A stretch of 64,000 nucleotides of DNA from CAG-238 sp963601575 (lineage in GTDB: Bacteria; Bacillota; Clostridia; Peptostreptococcales; Anaerovoracaceae): positions 62,001-126,000 of the forward strand of contig CAVCFO010000001.1 in assembly GCA_963601575.1 (NCBI GenBank). Direction: 5' to 3'. Below are positions 42,024-50,487 of the stretch, one piece after another. A program made the position numbers and the translations under genes. Numbering within the stretch: position 1 is the stretch's first letter; each line of letters begins with the position of its first letter. The notes beneath the pieces are model-generated. The model saw nothing but the letters and a program-made list of their open reading frames with translations, searched no databases and was not told where the DNA came from.

Positions 42024-44381
42024 CTAGAGTCCCTCCTGGATAGTTCTTGCTATAATATTGTCCTGGATTTCCTTTCCGAGTTCAACGAAGTATGCCGAGT
42101 ATCCTGCAACCCTGACAACGATATTTTGATATTTATCCGGTTCCTTTTGTGCTGCAAGGAGCGTTTCGTCGTCCAGTACATTGATCTGTATATGGTAGCC
42201 GTGCTGAGCAAAGTGCGCGCGGAATACGGTCTCGATGATATCAAGGCCCTTTTCTCCGGATGCAATCGCAGGGTCGAACCTCTGATTAAGAAGCATTCCG
42301 CTCTGCGGCAGCATCTCGTCGCAAGCCGCAAGGGAATTGACTACGGCCGTCGGACCGTTCTTGTCCATTCCTATCATCGGGGATGCGTTATCTGCAAGCG
42401 GCGTATGCGCAAGCCTTCCGTCAGGCAAGGCCCCGACCTTCTTGCCCATCTCAACATTGTAAACAACCGTAGCATGAAGGCTCGTCCACTGCCCGCCGTG
42501 GGCATCCTTGAATCTATGCAAGGAATCATCGATTACATTCACAACATAGTATCCATATTTGTCAACCTGCTCAATGTTATTTCCGAACTTAGGTGCTCTG
42601 TGGATGAGCATCTGTCGCATATCTTCGTTTCCTTCGAAGTTTGTATCCAGAAGCTCAACCAGCTCCTCCATGCTCAGGTATTTTTGGTTAAATACGCATT
42701 CTTCCATAGCCGCGAATGAGTCGATCGTATTTGCCATACTTGCGATTGAAACCGTCGTATAGTGATGATCCGATCCCTTCTGCTGCAGCATCTTCCCCTT
42801 TTCTATGCAGCCCTGAGAGAAACATGAAGCCGTGATTGTAGGGAACATAACAGCATGTGCGCCTATCGTCGTATTGTGCATCAGAATCAGCTTTTCCATG
42901 AAGAAGTCAAGCTGCGTCTCGAAGGCCTTCTTTACATCATCGATCGACTTGAAGTCCTTTGCCTTCCCAGTCTTCGGGCCGAGCTGCTTTCCCGTCAGCG
43001 GATCTACGCCGTCATGAAGCGCGATCTCCAAAACCTTGTTTGTATTGAAGTTTCCCGAATTGCTCTGAAAATCCGTCTTTCCCAGAACAACCGGCTCGAT
43101 GCAGCCACATATGCCCCAGTTTCTGGCTTCCTTCAGCTTGAACCCAAGGCTCAAAAGATAAATAAGTGCAGACTCGTCATTATAGAATGCCGGATGACCG
43201 CCCGTATCTCTTGCCGCCTTGATCGCAAGACGGAATGTTTCTTCGTTGACATTTTGATGATAGCGGAATGATATACAAGGTTCGTCTGTCTGCAAATCCA
43301 AAAGACAGCGTAGGAATATGTTCGTTACCTCGTTGCAAGCGTCCTTGCCGTCCTCCTTTACGCCTCCGAGCATAACATGCATCCAAAGCGGGCATCCAGG
43401 AACCGCGATCGATTCTCTATATTGGCGGATATTCCAAAGTTCTGCGACTTTCAGCTTAAATTCGTGGATGAGCTCCTGAAAATAAACCTCGTCCTTGCCC
43501 GCTTCCGATTCTTTCTGCCAAAACTCGTAGGTATACTGGTCAAAACGCCCCAGGCAGTGGTCTCCGCCGACCGCCTCCAGGCAAATGCAAAGATGCGTCA
43601 GCCACACAAGCTGGCACGCCTGCTGAAATGTCTTCGCCGGATATTCCGGAACTGTTCTGCAGGCTTCTGCCATCGTCAGAAGCTCTTCCTTTCTCTTCGC
43701 GTCCTTACATTCCTTCGCCTGTGACTCCGCAAGGTCTGCATAGCGGTGAGCAAAAGCAATTATGGCTTCCATCACGATGATCATCGCTTCCCAGTTGACG
43801 CGTTTTTCCATGTCATATACATCATCGCACCGGAAGCCTTCAAGGTTCTTCTTGCATTCATCGATGTAATGGCGGTATCCTAGCTTGATCAAATTGTCAT
43901 AGTCCGGCGAATGGTTCATCGTCGACTGGTTCGAAACGCCGTGTGTAAATACCAGCGCATCGATCATTTCCTTCACATCCGGCTCCTCCAGCGTGTCCGC
44001 ATAATCGCCAAATGTATGTCCATGCCACTTCGTAACGATTTCTTTCAGTTCCTGCTTTTCTTCCTCGCTGTTGAATTTCAAGTGGTCAGAAATTCTGCAA
44101 TCGAGGGTGTCAAAATCGTCATAGAGCCATTTCGTTGCCTCCGGGTGAAGCGGTACCGCCTGGAACTTGTCACCAGCGTGTCCTGCAATCTGCGAGTCCT
44201 CGTCGATGAAGATCTTCTTGTTTGCCAGGAAGTATGCGAAGGCCTTCGCTCTGCGAATCACGAAGTTATCCATTGACGGCTGACTATAAAATTCCGTCAT
44301 GAGCTTTGCGCGATCCAGATCGATTGTCGGCGGCGTATTTCTTACCTTATCATTCAATCTCTCAATTCTTGGTGTTAACAT
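42024..44381 (-). CDS. Glycyl radical enzyme 2 (candidate hydroxyproline-type eliminase/lyase)
   Basis: The 785-aa paralogue of GRE1 has GICGCIEP (C427, E429) and RVAGYSAYF (G760). It is transcribed divergently from the racemase/epimerase-family gene, and both have sigma-54 promoters, so they probably act on one substrate. Known precedents are HypD (trans-4-hydroxy-L-proline dehydratase) and HplG (trans-4-hydroxy-D-proline C-N lyase acting after epimerisation); HypD as I remember it has GCVET at the thiyl loop, unlike the GCIEP here, which makes HplG-like or other chemistry more likely. No proC-like gene is adjacent. AAAGGAG precedes the ATG. Confidence 0.92.
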   Translation of the reverse strand: MLTPRIERLNDKVRNTPPTIDLDRAKLMTEFYSQPSMDNFVIRRAKAFAYFLANKKIFIDEDSQIAGHAGDKFQAVPLHPEATKWLYDDFDTLDCRISDHLKFNSEEEKQELKEIVTKWHGHTFGDYADTLEEPDVKEMIDALVFTHGVSNQSTMNHSPDYDNLIKLGYRHYIDECKKNLEGFRCDDVYDMEKRVNWEAMIIVMEAIIAFAHRYADLAESQAKECKDAKRKEELLTMAEACRTVPEYPAKTFQQACQLVWLTHLCICLEAVGGDHCLGRFDQYTYEFWQKESEAGKDEVYFQELIHEFKLKVAELWNIRQYRESIAVPGCPLWMHVMLGGVKEDGKDACNEVTNIFLRCLLDLQTDEPCISFRYHQNVNEETFRLAIKAARDTGGHPAFYNDESALIYLLSLGFKLKEARNWGICGCIEPVVLGKTDFQSNSGNFNTNKVLEIALHDGVDPLTGKQLGPKTGKAKDFKSIDDVKKAFETQLDFFMEKLILMHNTTIGAHAVMFPTITASCFSQGCIEKGKMLQQKGSDHHYTTVSIASMANTIDSFAAMEECVFNQKYLSMEELVELLDTNFEGNEDMRQMLIHRAPKFGNNIEQVDKYGYYVVNVIDDSLHRFKDAHGGQWTSLHATVVYNVEMGKKVGALPDGRLAHTPLADNASPMIGMDKNGPTAVVNSLAACDEMLPQSGMLLNQRFDPAIASGEKGLDIIETVFRAHFAQHGYHIQINVLDDETLLAAQKEPDKYQNIVVRVAGYSAYFVELGKEIQDNIIARTIQEGL

Positions 44382-44479
44382 TTGTGCTCCTTTCTCCTTT
44401 TCCTAAATATGATATCCTTGAAGTAATTGCTAAAGCGCATATGCAATGATATTTCTCCGAATGTATTATAAAATAATTA

Positions 44480-44495
44480 AGCAAGAAATGTGCCA
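44480..44495 (-). promoter_or_regulatory. Sigma-54 promoter of GRE2
   Basis: The minus strand reads TGGCACATTTCTTGCT, an exact -24/-12 match, ~100 bp upstream of the GRE2 ATG. Confidence 0.9.
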
Positions 44496-44512
44496 AAAGG
44501 CCTCCGCAGAGT

Positions 44513-44528
44513 TGGCACAAAAGTTGCT
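44513..44528 (+). promoter_or_regulatory. Sigma-54 promoter of the racemase/epimerase gene
   Basis: The plus strand reads TGGCACAAAAGTTGCT, an exact -24/-12 match. Its upstream edge is only 17 bp from the divergent GRE2 promoter, so neither can have an upstream activator site in between. Confidence 0.9.
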
Positions 44529-44597
44529 TATTATATGTATAAATAATTAACTGACCTAAAGTCTATTCTGTATTCTAAATTTGTGGAGGTAATATAC

Positions 44598-45605
44598 ATG
44601 AATGCAAAGAAAGTCTTCCGCACTGTGGAGACACATACGCTTGGGCAACCCACTCGAAACATCGTCGGCGGGTTCCCGCATGTTCCGGGAAGCACCATGG
44701 CCGAGAAATTTATTTACATGAAGGAACACGAAGACTGGTTCCGTACACTCATGTCCTACGAGCCGAGGGGGAATGACTATATGTCCTGTACTCTCATTAC
44801 GGAGCCTTGCACTCCGGGTACCGATGTCGGTGTCCTTTATTTTGAAACCAGCGGCTGGCTTCCGATGTGCGGGCACGATACGATCGGCGTTTCCGTAGCT
44901 CTGATAGAAACAGGCATGGTTCCCGTCACAGAACCTTTGACAACGATCAAGCTGGACACTGCCGCGGGAGTTATCGCAATCGAGGCGAAGGTTGAAAATG
45001 GCTCCGTAAAGGAGGTTTCGTTCGTCAATGCGCCTGCTTTCGTACTCCGCGAGGATACCTCGGTTAATACGAGAGACTATGGCCTTCTCACAATGGACAT
45101 TGCCTGGGGCGGCAACCTTTATGCAATCCTTCCTATCGAGTCCGTGGGCCTTACTATCGAAGAGAAAAATGCCGTGAAAATTATCGATGCGGCGCAGTCC
45201 ATCGCCCGCGATATCAATGATCAGGTAAACTTCGACTATCCTGACCTTCCATTTGTAAACGAAGTGACACATGTAGAATTCTACGGTCCACCGAAGAGCG
45301 AAGGAGCTGACATTCAGAATGCCGTAGTAGCTCTGCCTAAGACCGTTGACCGTTCTCCTTGCGGAACAGGGACATCGGCAAAATCTGCAGTTCTTCACAA
45401 GAAGGGAAAGCTTGCTGTCGGCGAGTCCTTCGTACACGAAAGCATCATCGGCTCCTGCTTCCGCTGTGAAATAGTCGAAGAGACCGAGGTCTCCGGCTTC
45501 AAGGCAGTCGTTCCGAAGGTTACCGGCAATGCTCATATCCAAGGCTTCGCAACATGGGTCCTAGATCCTGATGACCCATTCCCAGAAGGCTTTATACTCG
45601 CATAA
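44598..45605 (+). CDS. Proline racemase / 4-hydroxyproline 2-epimerase family protein
   Basis: The 335-aa protein has both catalytic cysteines: C91 in MCGHDTIG and C255 in DRSPCGTGTSA. Both Cys mark a racemase or epimerase; 3-hydroxyproline dehydratases replace the second by Thr. Family members invert C2 of proline or 4-hydroxyproline. The GRE and symporter neighbours favour a hydroxyproline epimerase that would produce the isomer used by a GRE. The ATG at 44598 follows GGAGG; an upstream GTG overlaps the ribosome site. Confidence 0.9.
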   Translation: MNAKKVFRTVETHTLGQPTRNIVGGFPHVPGSTMAEKFIYMKEHEDWFRTLMSYEPRGNDYMSCTLITEPCTPGTDVGVLYFETSGWLPMCGHDTIGVSVALIETGMVPVTEPLTTIKLDTAAGVIAIEAKVENGSVKEVSFVNAPAFVLREDTSVNTRDYGLLTMDIAWGGNLYAILPIESVGLTIEEKNAVKIIDAAQSIARDINDQVNFDYPDLPFVNEVTHVEFYGPPKSEGADIQNAVVALPKTVDRSPCGTGTSAKSAVLHKKGKLAVGESFVHESIIGSCFRCEIVEETEVSGFKAVVPKVTGNAHIQGFATWVLDPDDPFPEGFILA

Positions 45606-45619
45606 ATCGCATCGCAAAG

Positions 45620-45660
45620 AAAAAAGCTAAGTATTGCATATCGCAAAACTTAGCTTTTTT
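45620..45660. terminator. Bidirectional terminator
   Basis: A 12-bp perfect stem (AAAAAAGCTAAG / CTTAGCTTTTTT) lies between the convergent racemase and symporter genes. Confidence 0.9.
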
Positions 45661-45673
45661 CGCATTTATAGCA

Positions 45674-47212
45674 TTAAAGTTGTTCTCTCTTTTTCGCCAT
45701 GTATGGGTCATTTTCCGGAAGATCCTTGAACCCATCAGCCCAGTCGATCATATACTGGTCCGGGCCCTTAATCCTGTTCTCTACAAACGCAACGATAATC
45801 AGTGCAGCCAGTGCCGCAAACGGACCGACAGCCATCCCCGGTACCCAGCTATATCCCAGGACAACAGTCCAAATCAGGTATGCCGCAGGGCCTACAATAG
45901 AAGATACAATCGCTGCAGTTTTCGTTGTTTTCTTGCTCATAATGCCGGCATAAAGAGGTCCGAATACCGCGCATCCTATACCGGTCAGTCCAAGATAAAT
46001 GAATACCTGGAGGAACTCCGGCGGCTCGATCATATTGAATATAAATACGATCAGCGAAGCTACGATCGTAGCAACCTGTGTAACCTTAACTTCTTTTTCC
46101 GGAGTCGAATTCTTAGCAAGTCCACCATAAAGGTCGCGTCCTATTGACTGTCCAACTACGAGCAGAATAGATGTCGCAGTCGATACGATTGCTGAGAAGA
46201 ATCCGATCATGCACACGCACGAAAGGATTGGCGGCAGCAGCGTCGTCGACATAGTTACTGTCATATAGTCTGCTTCAGCATCAGGATAAATCATTCTACC
46301 GGCTATGCCGCAGATGAACATCAAGTTGAAGAGGAAGCCTGTAACCATAGAAATCATAGAAAACTGCGCAACATCTTTTTTGGTTACCTTTGGAAGTGCC
46401 AAATATCTTGCCGTAATATGCGGTGCGCAGAACATGATCGTGCATCCCCAAGTGATGCAGGCAAATACGCCAAGCCAGTTGAACATAGTGCCTTCTGCCA
46501 TAGTTCCTTCCTGAACTATTTTGAGAGATTCAGGCCACTTGTCTGCAAGTGTAGCTTCGAGCGAATTCATTCCCCCAACCTTGTAGACAGCAACTACTAC
46601 CATCATTATGCACATAACGGTCATGAAGCATCCCTGGAAGAAGTCTGTCCAAGCAACAGAACGGAGTCCGCCCGTGTTAACATAGAAGATAACAACCACC
46701 AGCATGATCACAAGGCCTACCTTGAATGGAATGCCTGTATACATCTCAAGGAGTGCCGCAGCTCCCTTGAATTGCGACACCATCATGAAGAGGAAGCATA
46801 TCGAAATAACCACCGTCAAATAATATTTCAAGAATGGTGAACGATAACGGTCGCCTAAATATTCTGTCATTGTGAGTGAACCGTATTTCTCTGCCTGAAC
46901 ACGCATCTTTCTGATAACGATATATCCAGGAAGTACCAGCCCCGGTACTACGCCGACTACAAGCCAGAAATATGGCCAGCCGATTGTGGACATCATACCC
47001 GGGTCGCCGATGAATGAACCTGCCGATACAGCAGATGCAGCATATGACATCGCCAGTACGATCAGCGGCGTTGCCTTGCCGCCGAGGAAATATTCTACCT
47101 CAGCTCCGGTCGTGCCGGATTTGTTTTTTCTGCCGGCCCAAATACCGACATAAAGTAGGAATCCCAAGAACGCTGCAAGGAATATCCAAGCCATAACTCG
47201 TAAGTGTTCCAT
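45674..47212 (-). CDS. Sodium:solute symporter (SSS family, proline/pantothenate-like)
   Basis: The 512-aa polytopic protein has ~13 hydrophobic segments and SSS-family features such as FLGGKATPLIVLAMSYAASA near the N-terminus and GGLRSVAWTDFFQG near residue 180. Its place next to a racemase/epimerase and GREs suggests uptake of proline, hydroxyproline or a betaine-like analogue. It is preceded by its small accessory gene (47 bp upstream). Specificity is inference. Confidence 0.9.
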   Translation of the reverse strand: MEHLRVMAWIFLAAFLGFLLYVGIWAGRKNKSGTTGAEVEYFLGGKATPLIVLAMSYAASAVSAGSFIGDPGMMSTIGWPYFWLVVGVVPGLVLPGYIVIRKMRVQAEKYGSLTMTEYLGDRYRSPFLKYYLTVVISICFLFMMVSQFKGAAALLEMYTGIPFKVGLVIMLVVVIFYVNTGGLRSVAWTDFFQGCFMTVMCIMMVVVAVYKVGGMNSLEATLADKWPESLKIVQEGTMAEGTMFNWLGVFACITWGCTIMFCAPHITARYLALPKVTKKDVAQFSMISMVTGFLFNLMFICGIAGRMIYPDAEADYMTVTMSTTLLPPILSCVCMIGFFSAIVSTATSILLVVGQSIGRDLYGGLAKNSTPEKEVKVTQVATIVASLIVFIFNMIEPPEFLQVFIYLGLTGIGCAVFGPLYAGIMSKKTTKTAAIVSSIVGPAAYLIWTVVLGYSWVPGMAVGPFAALAALIIVAFVENRIKGPDQYMIDWADGFKDLPENDPYMAKKREQL

Positions 47213-47259
47213 ATCTATACCTCACTTTACTTATCAACTAAAAATCAATACGATAACTG

Positions 47260-47466
47260 CTAGTTAGCTGAGCCTGCAGAAGACTTTGCTTTGTTCTTCG
47301 CGTCTCTTTCTGCTCTGCGCTTGGCATTCTGTGCCGCGAGCTCTTCGAGTCTTTTGTCAAGTTCATCTTCTTCGTTCGGGTCTTTCCCCAAGTAAATAAA
47401 TGTGACAACAACGCAAAGGACCATAGTGAGTACCGTAAGTCCGATGAAAAATAACCAAGTAGGCAT
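47260..47466 (-). CDS. Symporter small accessory protein
   Basis: The 68-aa protein has one N-terminal transmembrane helix (MPTWLFFIGLTVLTMVLCVV) and a charged cytoplasmic tail (EEDELDKRLEELAAQNAKRRAER). Small one-helix partners of this form often precede SSS symporters. The ATG at 47466 follows AAAGGAGG; an upstream TTG-initiated extension has no ribosome site of its own. Confidence 0.8.
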   Translation of the reverse strand: MPTWLFFIGLTVLTMVLCVVVTFIYLGKDPNEEDELDKRLEELAAQNAKRRAERDAKNKAKSSAGSAN

Positions 47467-47947
47467 ATTGCGCCTCCTTTCTTTCAACTAAATCCCTGAT
47501 AGAACTGCGAAGGAAAATGCCTCCCAACCCTCGCTGCTGTCTATCTCGTGAAATAATGTTGGCGAATGGCAGTCATACTGCCCCCCGCCGCCTCCGAGCA
47601 CCCGAATTGATGCTTGGAAAATCATTGCATGTGTTATTTATGAAGCTTCATTATAAACTTTATAGCATGATGATATTATTTTTGTCAATGTTAGTCAGAG
47701 CGTTATTTTTACACAACGAAGTGTGAAATTTTTTCCCACATGTTTTTGTGTTTTCAATTTTTACACAAAATTTTAATCGTTTTTTGTGTTTTGCGCCAAA
47801 TTTTTTGTGAATTTTCGTGCTTTCGCTGCGCTTTGTCGCTTTAGTGTAATATGTGGTACATTTCTTGCATATTATTATGAGGTATGGTATTATGCAATAT
47901 GCCGTGTGTAATTTTTTCTTTTTTTACGATCGTAGAGGAGGATTGCT
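47467..47947. other. 480-bp intergenic region with divergent promoters and TTGTGT/ACACAA palindromes
   Basis: There is no gene. On the minus strand TTGACA-N18-TATAAA (47659-47688) probably drives the symporter pair. On the plus strand a sigma-54-like site precedes the flavodoxin-like gene. Between them AT-rich palindromes occur: TTTACAC-N6-GTGTGAAA near 47710-47730 and TTGTGT-N11-ACACAA near 47745-47768, suitably placed for an enhancer-binding activator. Confidence 0.6.
47854..47869 (+). promoter_or_regulatory. Sigma-54-like promoter of the flavodoxin-like gene
   Basis: TGGTACATTTCTTGCA matches the -24/-12 consensus (TGGYAC-N5-TTGCA) with one common variant base, ~80 bp upstream of the ATG. 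Confidence 0.65.
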
Positions 47948-48487
47948 ATGAAAATTTTTTTATTAAATGGCAGCCCACGCAAGGGCAATACAGTTGCTTC
48001 TCTCGAAGCCATAAAAACAGGACTCGGGAACATTTCTGATGCGAAAATCACCCAGATCGATGTATGCAAGAGCAAGCTTTCTGGCTGCATCGCATGTGGA
48101 TATTGCAAGACTCATGGCAAATGCTTTACTGACGACGACACGAATGATATAATAGAAGAGGTTGTCAACTCCGATCTCTTGATCGTTGCCTCACCGGTAT
48201 ATTGGTGGGGAATTACTTCGCAGCTGAAGAGCGTGATAGACAAATTTTATTCTCGCCAGCCAGAGCTCCTGAAGTCGAAGAAAAAGCTGGGCCTGATTTT
48301 GAACGGTCAGCTTTCTGCCGATGATGTCCAGTACTCTACCATCTCCAAACAATTCGAGTGCATGTGCGAATATCTCGGCTGGGAATATGTATTTTGCAAG
48401 CCTTATTCTTCTTATGACAAGGATGATATGCGAAATAACAAGGTCGCTCTTGCGGAGATGGAAGGCCTTTGGAAAGAATTGCTATAA
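47948..48487 (+). CDS. Flavodoxin-fold NAD(P)H-dependent FMN reductase-like protein
   Basis: The 179-aa protein begins KIFLLNGSPRKGNTVAS (FMN loop), has CIACGYCKTHGKC and SPVYWWGITSQLKSVIDKF, the same family as the gene at 9985-10671. GAGGAGG precedes the ATG. A sigma-54-like promoter and palindromes upstream suggest induction with the GRE cluster. The last codons overlap, in another frame, the start of an etfA remnant, so its natural 3' end may have been changed by recombination. Confidence 0.88.
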   Translation: MKIFLLNGSPRKGNTVASLEAIKTGLGNISDAKITQIDVCKSKLSGCIACGYCKTHGKCFTDDDTNDIIEEVVNSDLLIVASPVYWWGITSQLKSVIDKFYSRQPELLKSKKKLGLILNGQLSADDVQYSTISKQFECMCEYLGWEYVFCKPYSSYDKDDMRNNKVALAEMEGLWKELL

Positions 48488-48606
48488 ATAGGGATGCTCG
48501 CGCTCCGATTTTCGACTATGCGGACTATGGTATTGTCGGCGACCTCTATAATGTTTTGCCGGTTATGATTGAGGGGCTGCAGCAGAATAAATATTCACAT
48601 GATTAA
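48478..48606 (+). pseudogene. etfA: C-terminal remnant of electron-transfer flavoprotein alpha (etfA)
   Basis: In the +2 frame relative to the flavodoxin-like gene the sequence reads IAINRD, then APIFDYADYGIVGDLYNVLP, and ends in a stop after ~42 codons. APIF-D-ADYGIVGDL is the diagnostic FAD-binding C-terminus of EtfA. No upstream part of etfA or etfB is present, so this is a deletion scar. Its first codons overlap the flavodoxin-like 3' end. Confidence 0.75.
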
Positions 48607-48750
48607 ATAATATGTTTTTTTATTGTATTTTCTTAACATTTTATTGACATGTCCCAGAAATAGTGCTAGACTTATTGAGTAAAAATAATTACACATAAAT
48701 TTTAATTTTTGCAAACTTTCCTTCTTTTATTGAATACACACACACTTTCA

Positions 48751-48782
48751 GGAAAAAGCCTCTCATTCGAGAGGCTTTTTCC
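48751..48782. terminator. Bidirectional terminator
   Basis: A 14-bp perfect stem (GGAAAAAGCCTCTC / GAGAGGCTTTTTCC) with a 4-nt loop ends the hut-GntR transcript. Confidence 0.92.
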
Positions 48783-48797
48783 GTTGTCTTATTCTTT

Positions 48798-49463
48798 TTA
48801 TTTTATATTCCAAATTCGTTCTGCTCTTTGCTGAGAGGCAATCAGGTGCTCTTTCATCGCCTGGATCGCTTTTTTCTTATCGCGAAAGCGTATTGCTTTT
48901 AGGATTGCACGATGCTCCCTGAGGATTGACTCAAGGTACGACTGCTCATAGAACATTGCCTTGCGATTTTTGTCCAGATATTCCTTATATGAGCGCAAAA
49001 CCTGTGCGAGAAATCTGCTTCTTGAGGAGGTATAGATCACATCGTGAAAGCCCGAATTCAGCTCCAGCACCTTTTTTGTATCCATTTTCTCCGTATAGAA
49101 TTCCATCATCTCGCACTGCTCATCCAGAGCCTGGATTTCCTCGGCAGATATGCGTTCAACCGCCCATGTTATCGCAAGCTCTTCGAGCGACCTTCGCACG
49201 GCATAGATGTCCTCTACATCACGCTTGGTGAAGCCCTTTGCGAAGCATCCGCGGTTTGGGATGTAGTCAATCAAGCCTTCGTTTTCCAGAAGCTTAAACG
49301 CCTCCCTGATCGGTGTCCTGCTTACATTCAGCTCCGTCGCAATTTGATTTTCCTTGATTTTTTCTCCGATCTCATACTCCCCGCCAAGTATTCTTTCGCG
49401 GACAATATCCGCAATTTCATCTGTAAGGGAGGCGTTCGGAGAAAACTCTCGATTGTCTTCCAT
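48798..49463 (-). CDS. GntR family regulator (FCD), probable hut regulator
   Basis: The 221-aa protein has the winged-helix motif LNVSRTPIREAFKLLENEG and a C-terminal FCD domain. The ATG at 49463 has AGGAG upstream. It is the last gene of the hut operon (64 bp after ftcD), which suggests that it controls histidine utilisation, possibly in response to urocanate or another pathway intermediate; this is inference. Confidence 0.9.
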   Translation of the reverse strand: MEDNREFSPNASLTDEIADIVRERILGGEYEIGEKIKENQIATELNVSRTPIREAFKLLENEGLIDYIPNRGCFAKGFTKRDVEDIYAVRRSLEELAITWAVERISAEEIQALDEQCEMMEFYTEKMDTKKVLELNSGFHDVIYTSSRSRFLAQVLRSYKEYLDKNRKAMFYEQSYLESILREHRAILKAIRFRDKKKAIQAMKEHLIASQQRAERIWNIK

Positions 49464-49527
49464 TTGTATGTCTGCTCCTAAACGAATTTTTGAATTGTGA
49501 TTTGGCGCCGCATCATCGCAAGCTTGA

Positions 49528-50424
49528 CTACAGAATATAGTTTTCGAGAACCTGTCCGTCGAAATCAAAGTTTTCGATCTGCAGATAGTATTCTGCGGAG
49601 TCAACCAATGCCTTCATCGGGCAAAGTCCGATAACTTCGGTACCGGTTACCTGCACGCCATATCTCTTTGCCTCTGCCTTTACCAGCTCGGTAACTCTGT
49701 AAAGCGGCGTAACTCTGTAGTCGGTCATGTTGATGGAAACCTGAGCGATTCCTCTGTCTTCCAGCATAAAGCCCATTGCTTTTACGCAGCGAAGTCCACC
49801 GTCTTTTTCTCTGATGATGTTTGCGATGTTCTTTGCGATCTGAACGTCAGCCGTGTTGAGGTTCAGGTTATAGGCTACCAGAGGCGGTCTTGCGCCTACA
49901 GCAACGACTCCGCCGGTTGGGTTGATTCTTCTGCCGCCGAAATCAGGCTCCCATTCTTCCTGCTGAACTTTTGCAGCCATGCCCTCGAACTGTCCTTTTC
50001 TGATCGTCGCAAGGTTCTTTCTCTCAGGTCTTGTAGCGGACATTTCATAGAGGAAAACAGGAAGATCCGCTTCCTCAGCGATTCTCTTTCCTACAACCTT
50101 TGAAAGCTCGATACATTCTTCGTTGGTGGCGTCCTTAACCGGAACAAAAGGCATAACGTCAACGCAGCCCATTCTCGGATGCTCGCCTGTATGCTTGGTA
50201 AGGTCGATAAGCTCAACTGCCTTCTTTGCAAGCTTTACGCTGGCTTCTTCTACGCCCTTTGCGTCTCCGATATAGGTGATAACAGTTCTGTTATGGTTCG
50301 GGTCTGAGGAGTAGTTTAACAACGTGCAGCCTGCCGTCGTTCTGATCTGATCAACGCATGCTTCGATAACTTCTTGGTTTCTTCCCTCTGAGATATTAGG
50401 GATGCTTTCTATAATCTGAGCCAT
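49528..50424 (-). CDS. ftcD: Glutamate formimidoyltransferase
   Basis: The 298-aa enzyme moves the formimino group of N-formimino-L-glutamate to tetrahydrofolate, giving glutamate. Family motifs are SIPNISEGRNQEVIEA at the N-terminus and HPRMGCVDVMPFVP near residues 82-95. It is the single-domain form; the cyclodeaminase is the separate gene fchA just upstream, whereas mammals fuse both. AAAGGAG precedes the ATG. Confidence 0.96.
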   Translation of the reverse strand: MAQIIESIPNISEGRNQEVIEACVDQIRTTAGCTLLNYSSDPNHNRTVITYIGDAKGVEEASVKLAKKAVELIDLTKHTGEHPRMGCVDVMPFVPVKDATNEECIELSKVVGKRIAEEADLPVFLYEMSATRPERKNLATIRKGQFEGMAAKVQQEEWEPDFGGRRINPTGGVVAVGARPPLVAYNLNLNTADVQIAKNIANIIREKDGGLRCVKAMGFMLEDRGIAQVSINMTDYRVTPLYRVTELVKAEAKRYGVQVTGTEVIGLCPMKALVDSAEYYLQIENFDFDGQVLENYIL

Positions 50425-50487
50425 TTTGTTTCTCCTTTTTATTATTTATTATTCGTATTTTTGCTTTTTTTCGGGTTGCCGCCTTCT

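Noticed and set aside
36414..44381. Annotation of the GREs as pyruvate formate-lyase
   Set aside because: PFL has two adjacent catalytic cysteines and a different loop; GCIEP marks the eliminase clade, and PFOR already handles pyruvate here.
44556..45542. 328-codon minus-strand frame over the racemase gene
   Set aside because: The plus-strand frame carries both catalytic Cys motifs; the antisense frame has no recognisable features.
44598..45605. 3-hydroxyproline dehydratase
   Set aside because: That enzyme has Thr in place of the second Cys; here C255 is present.
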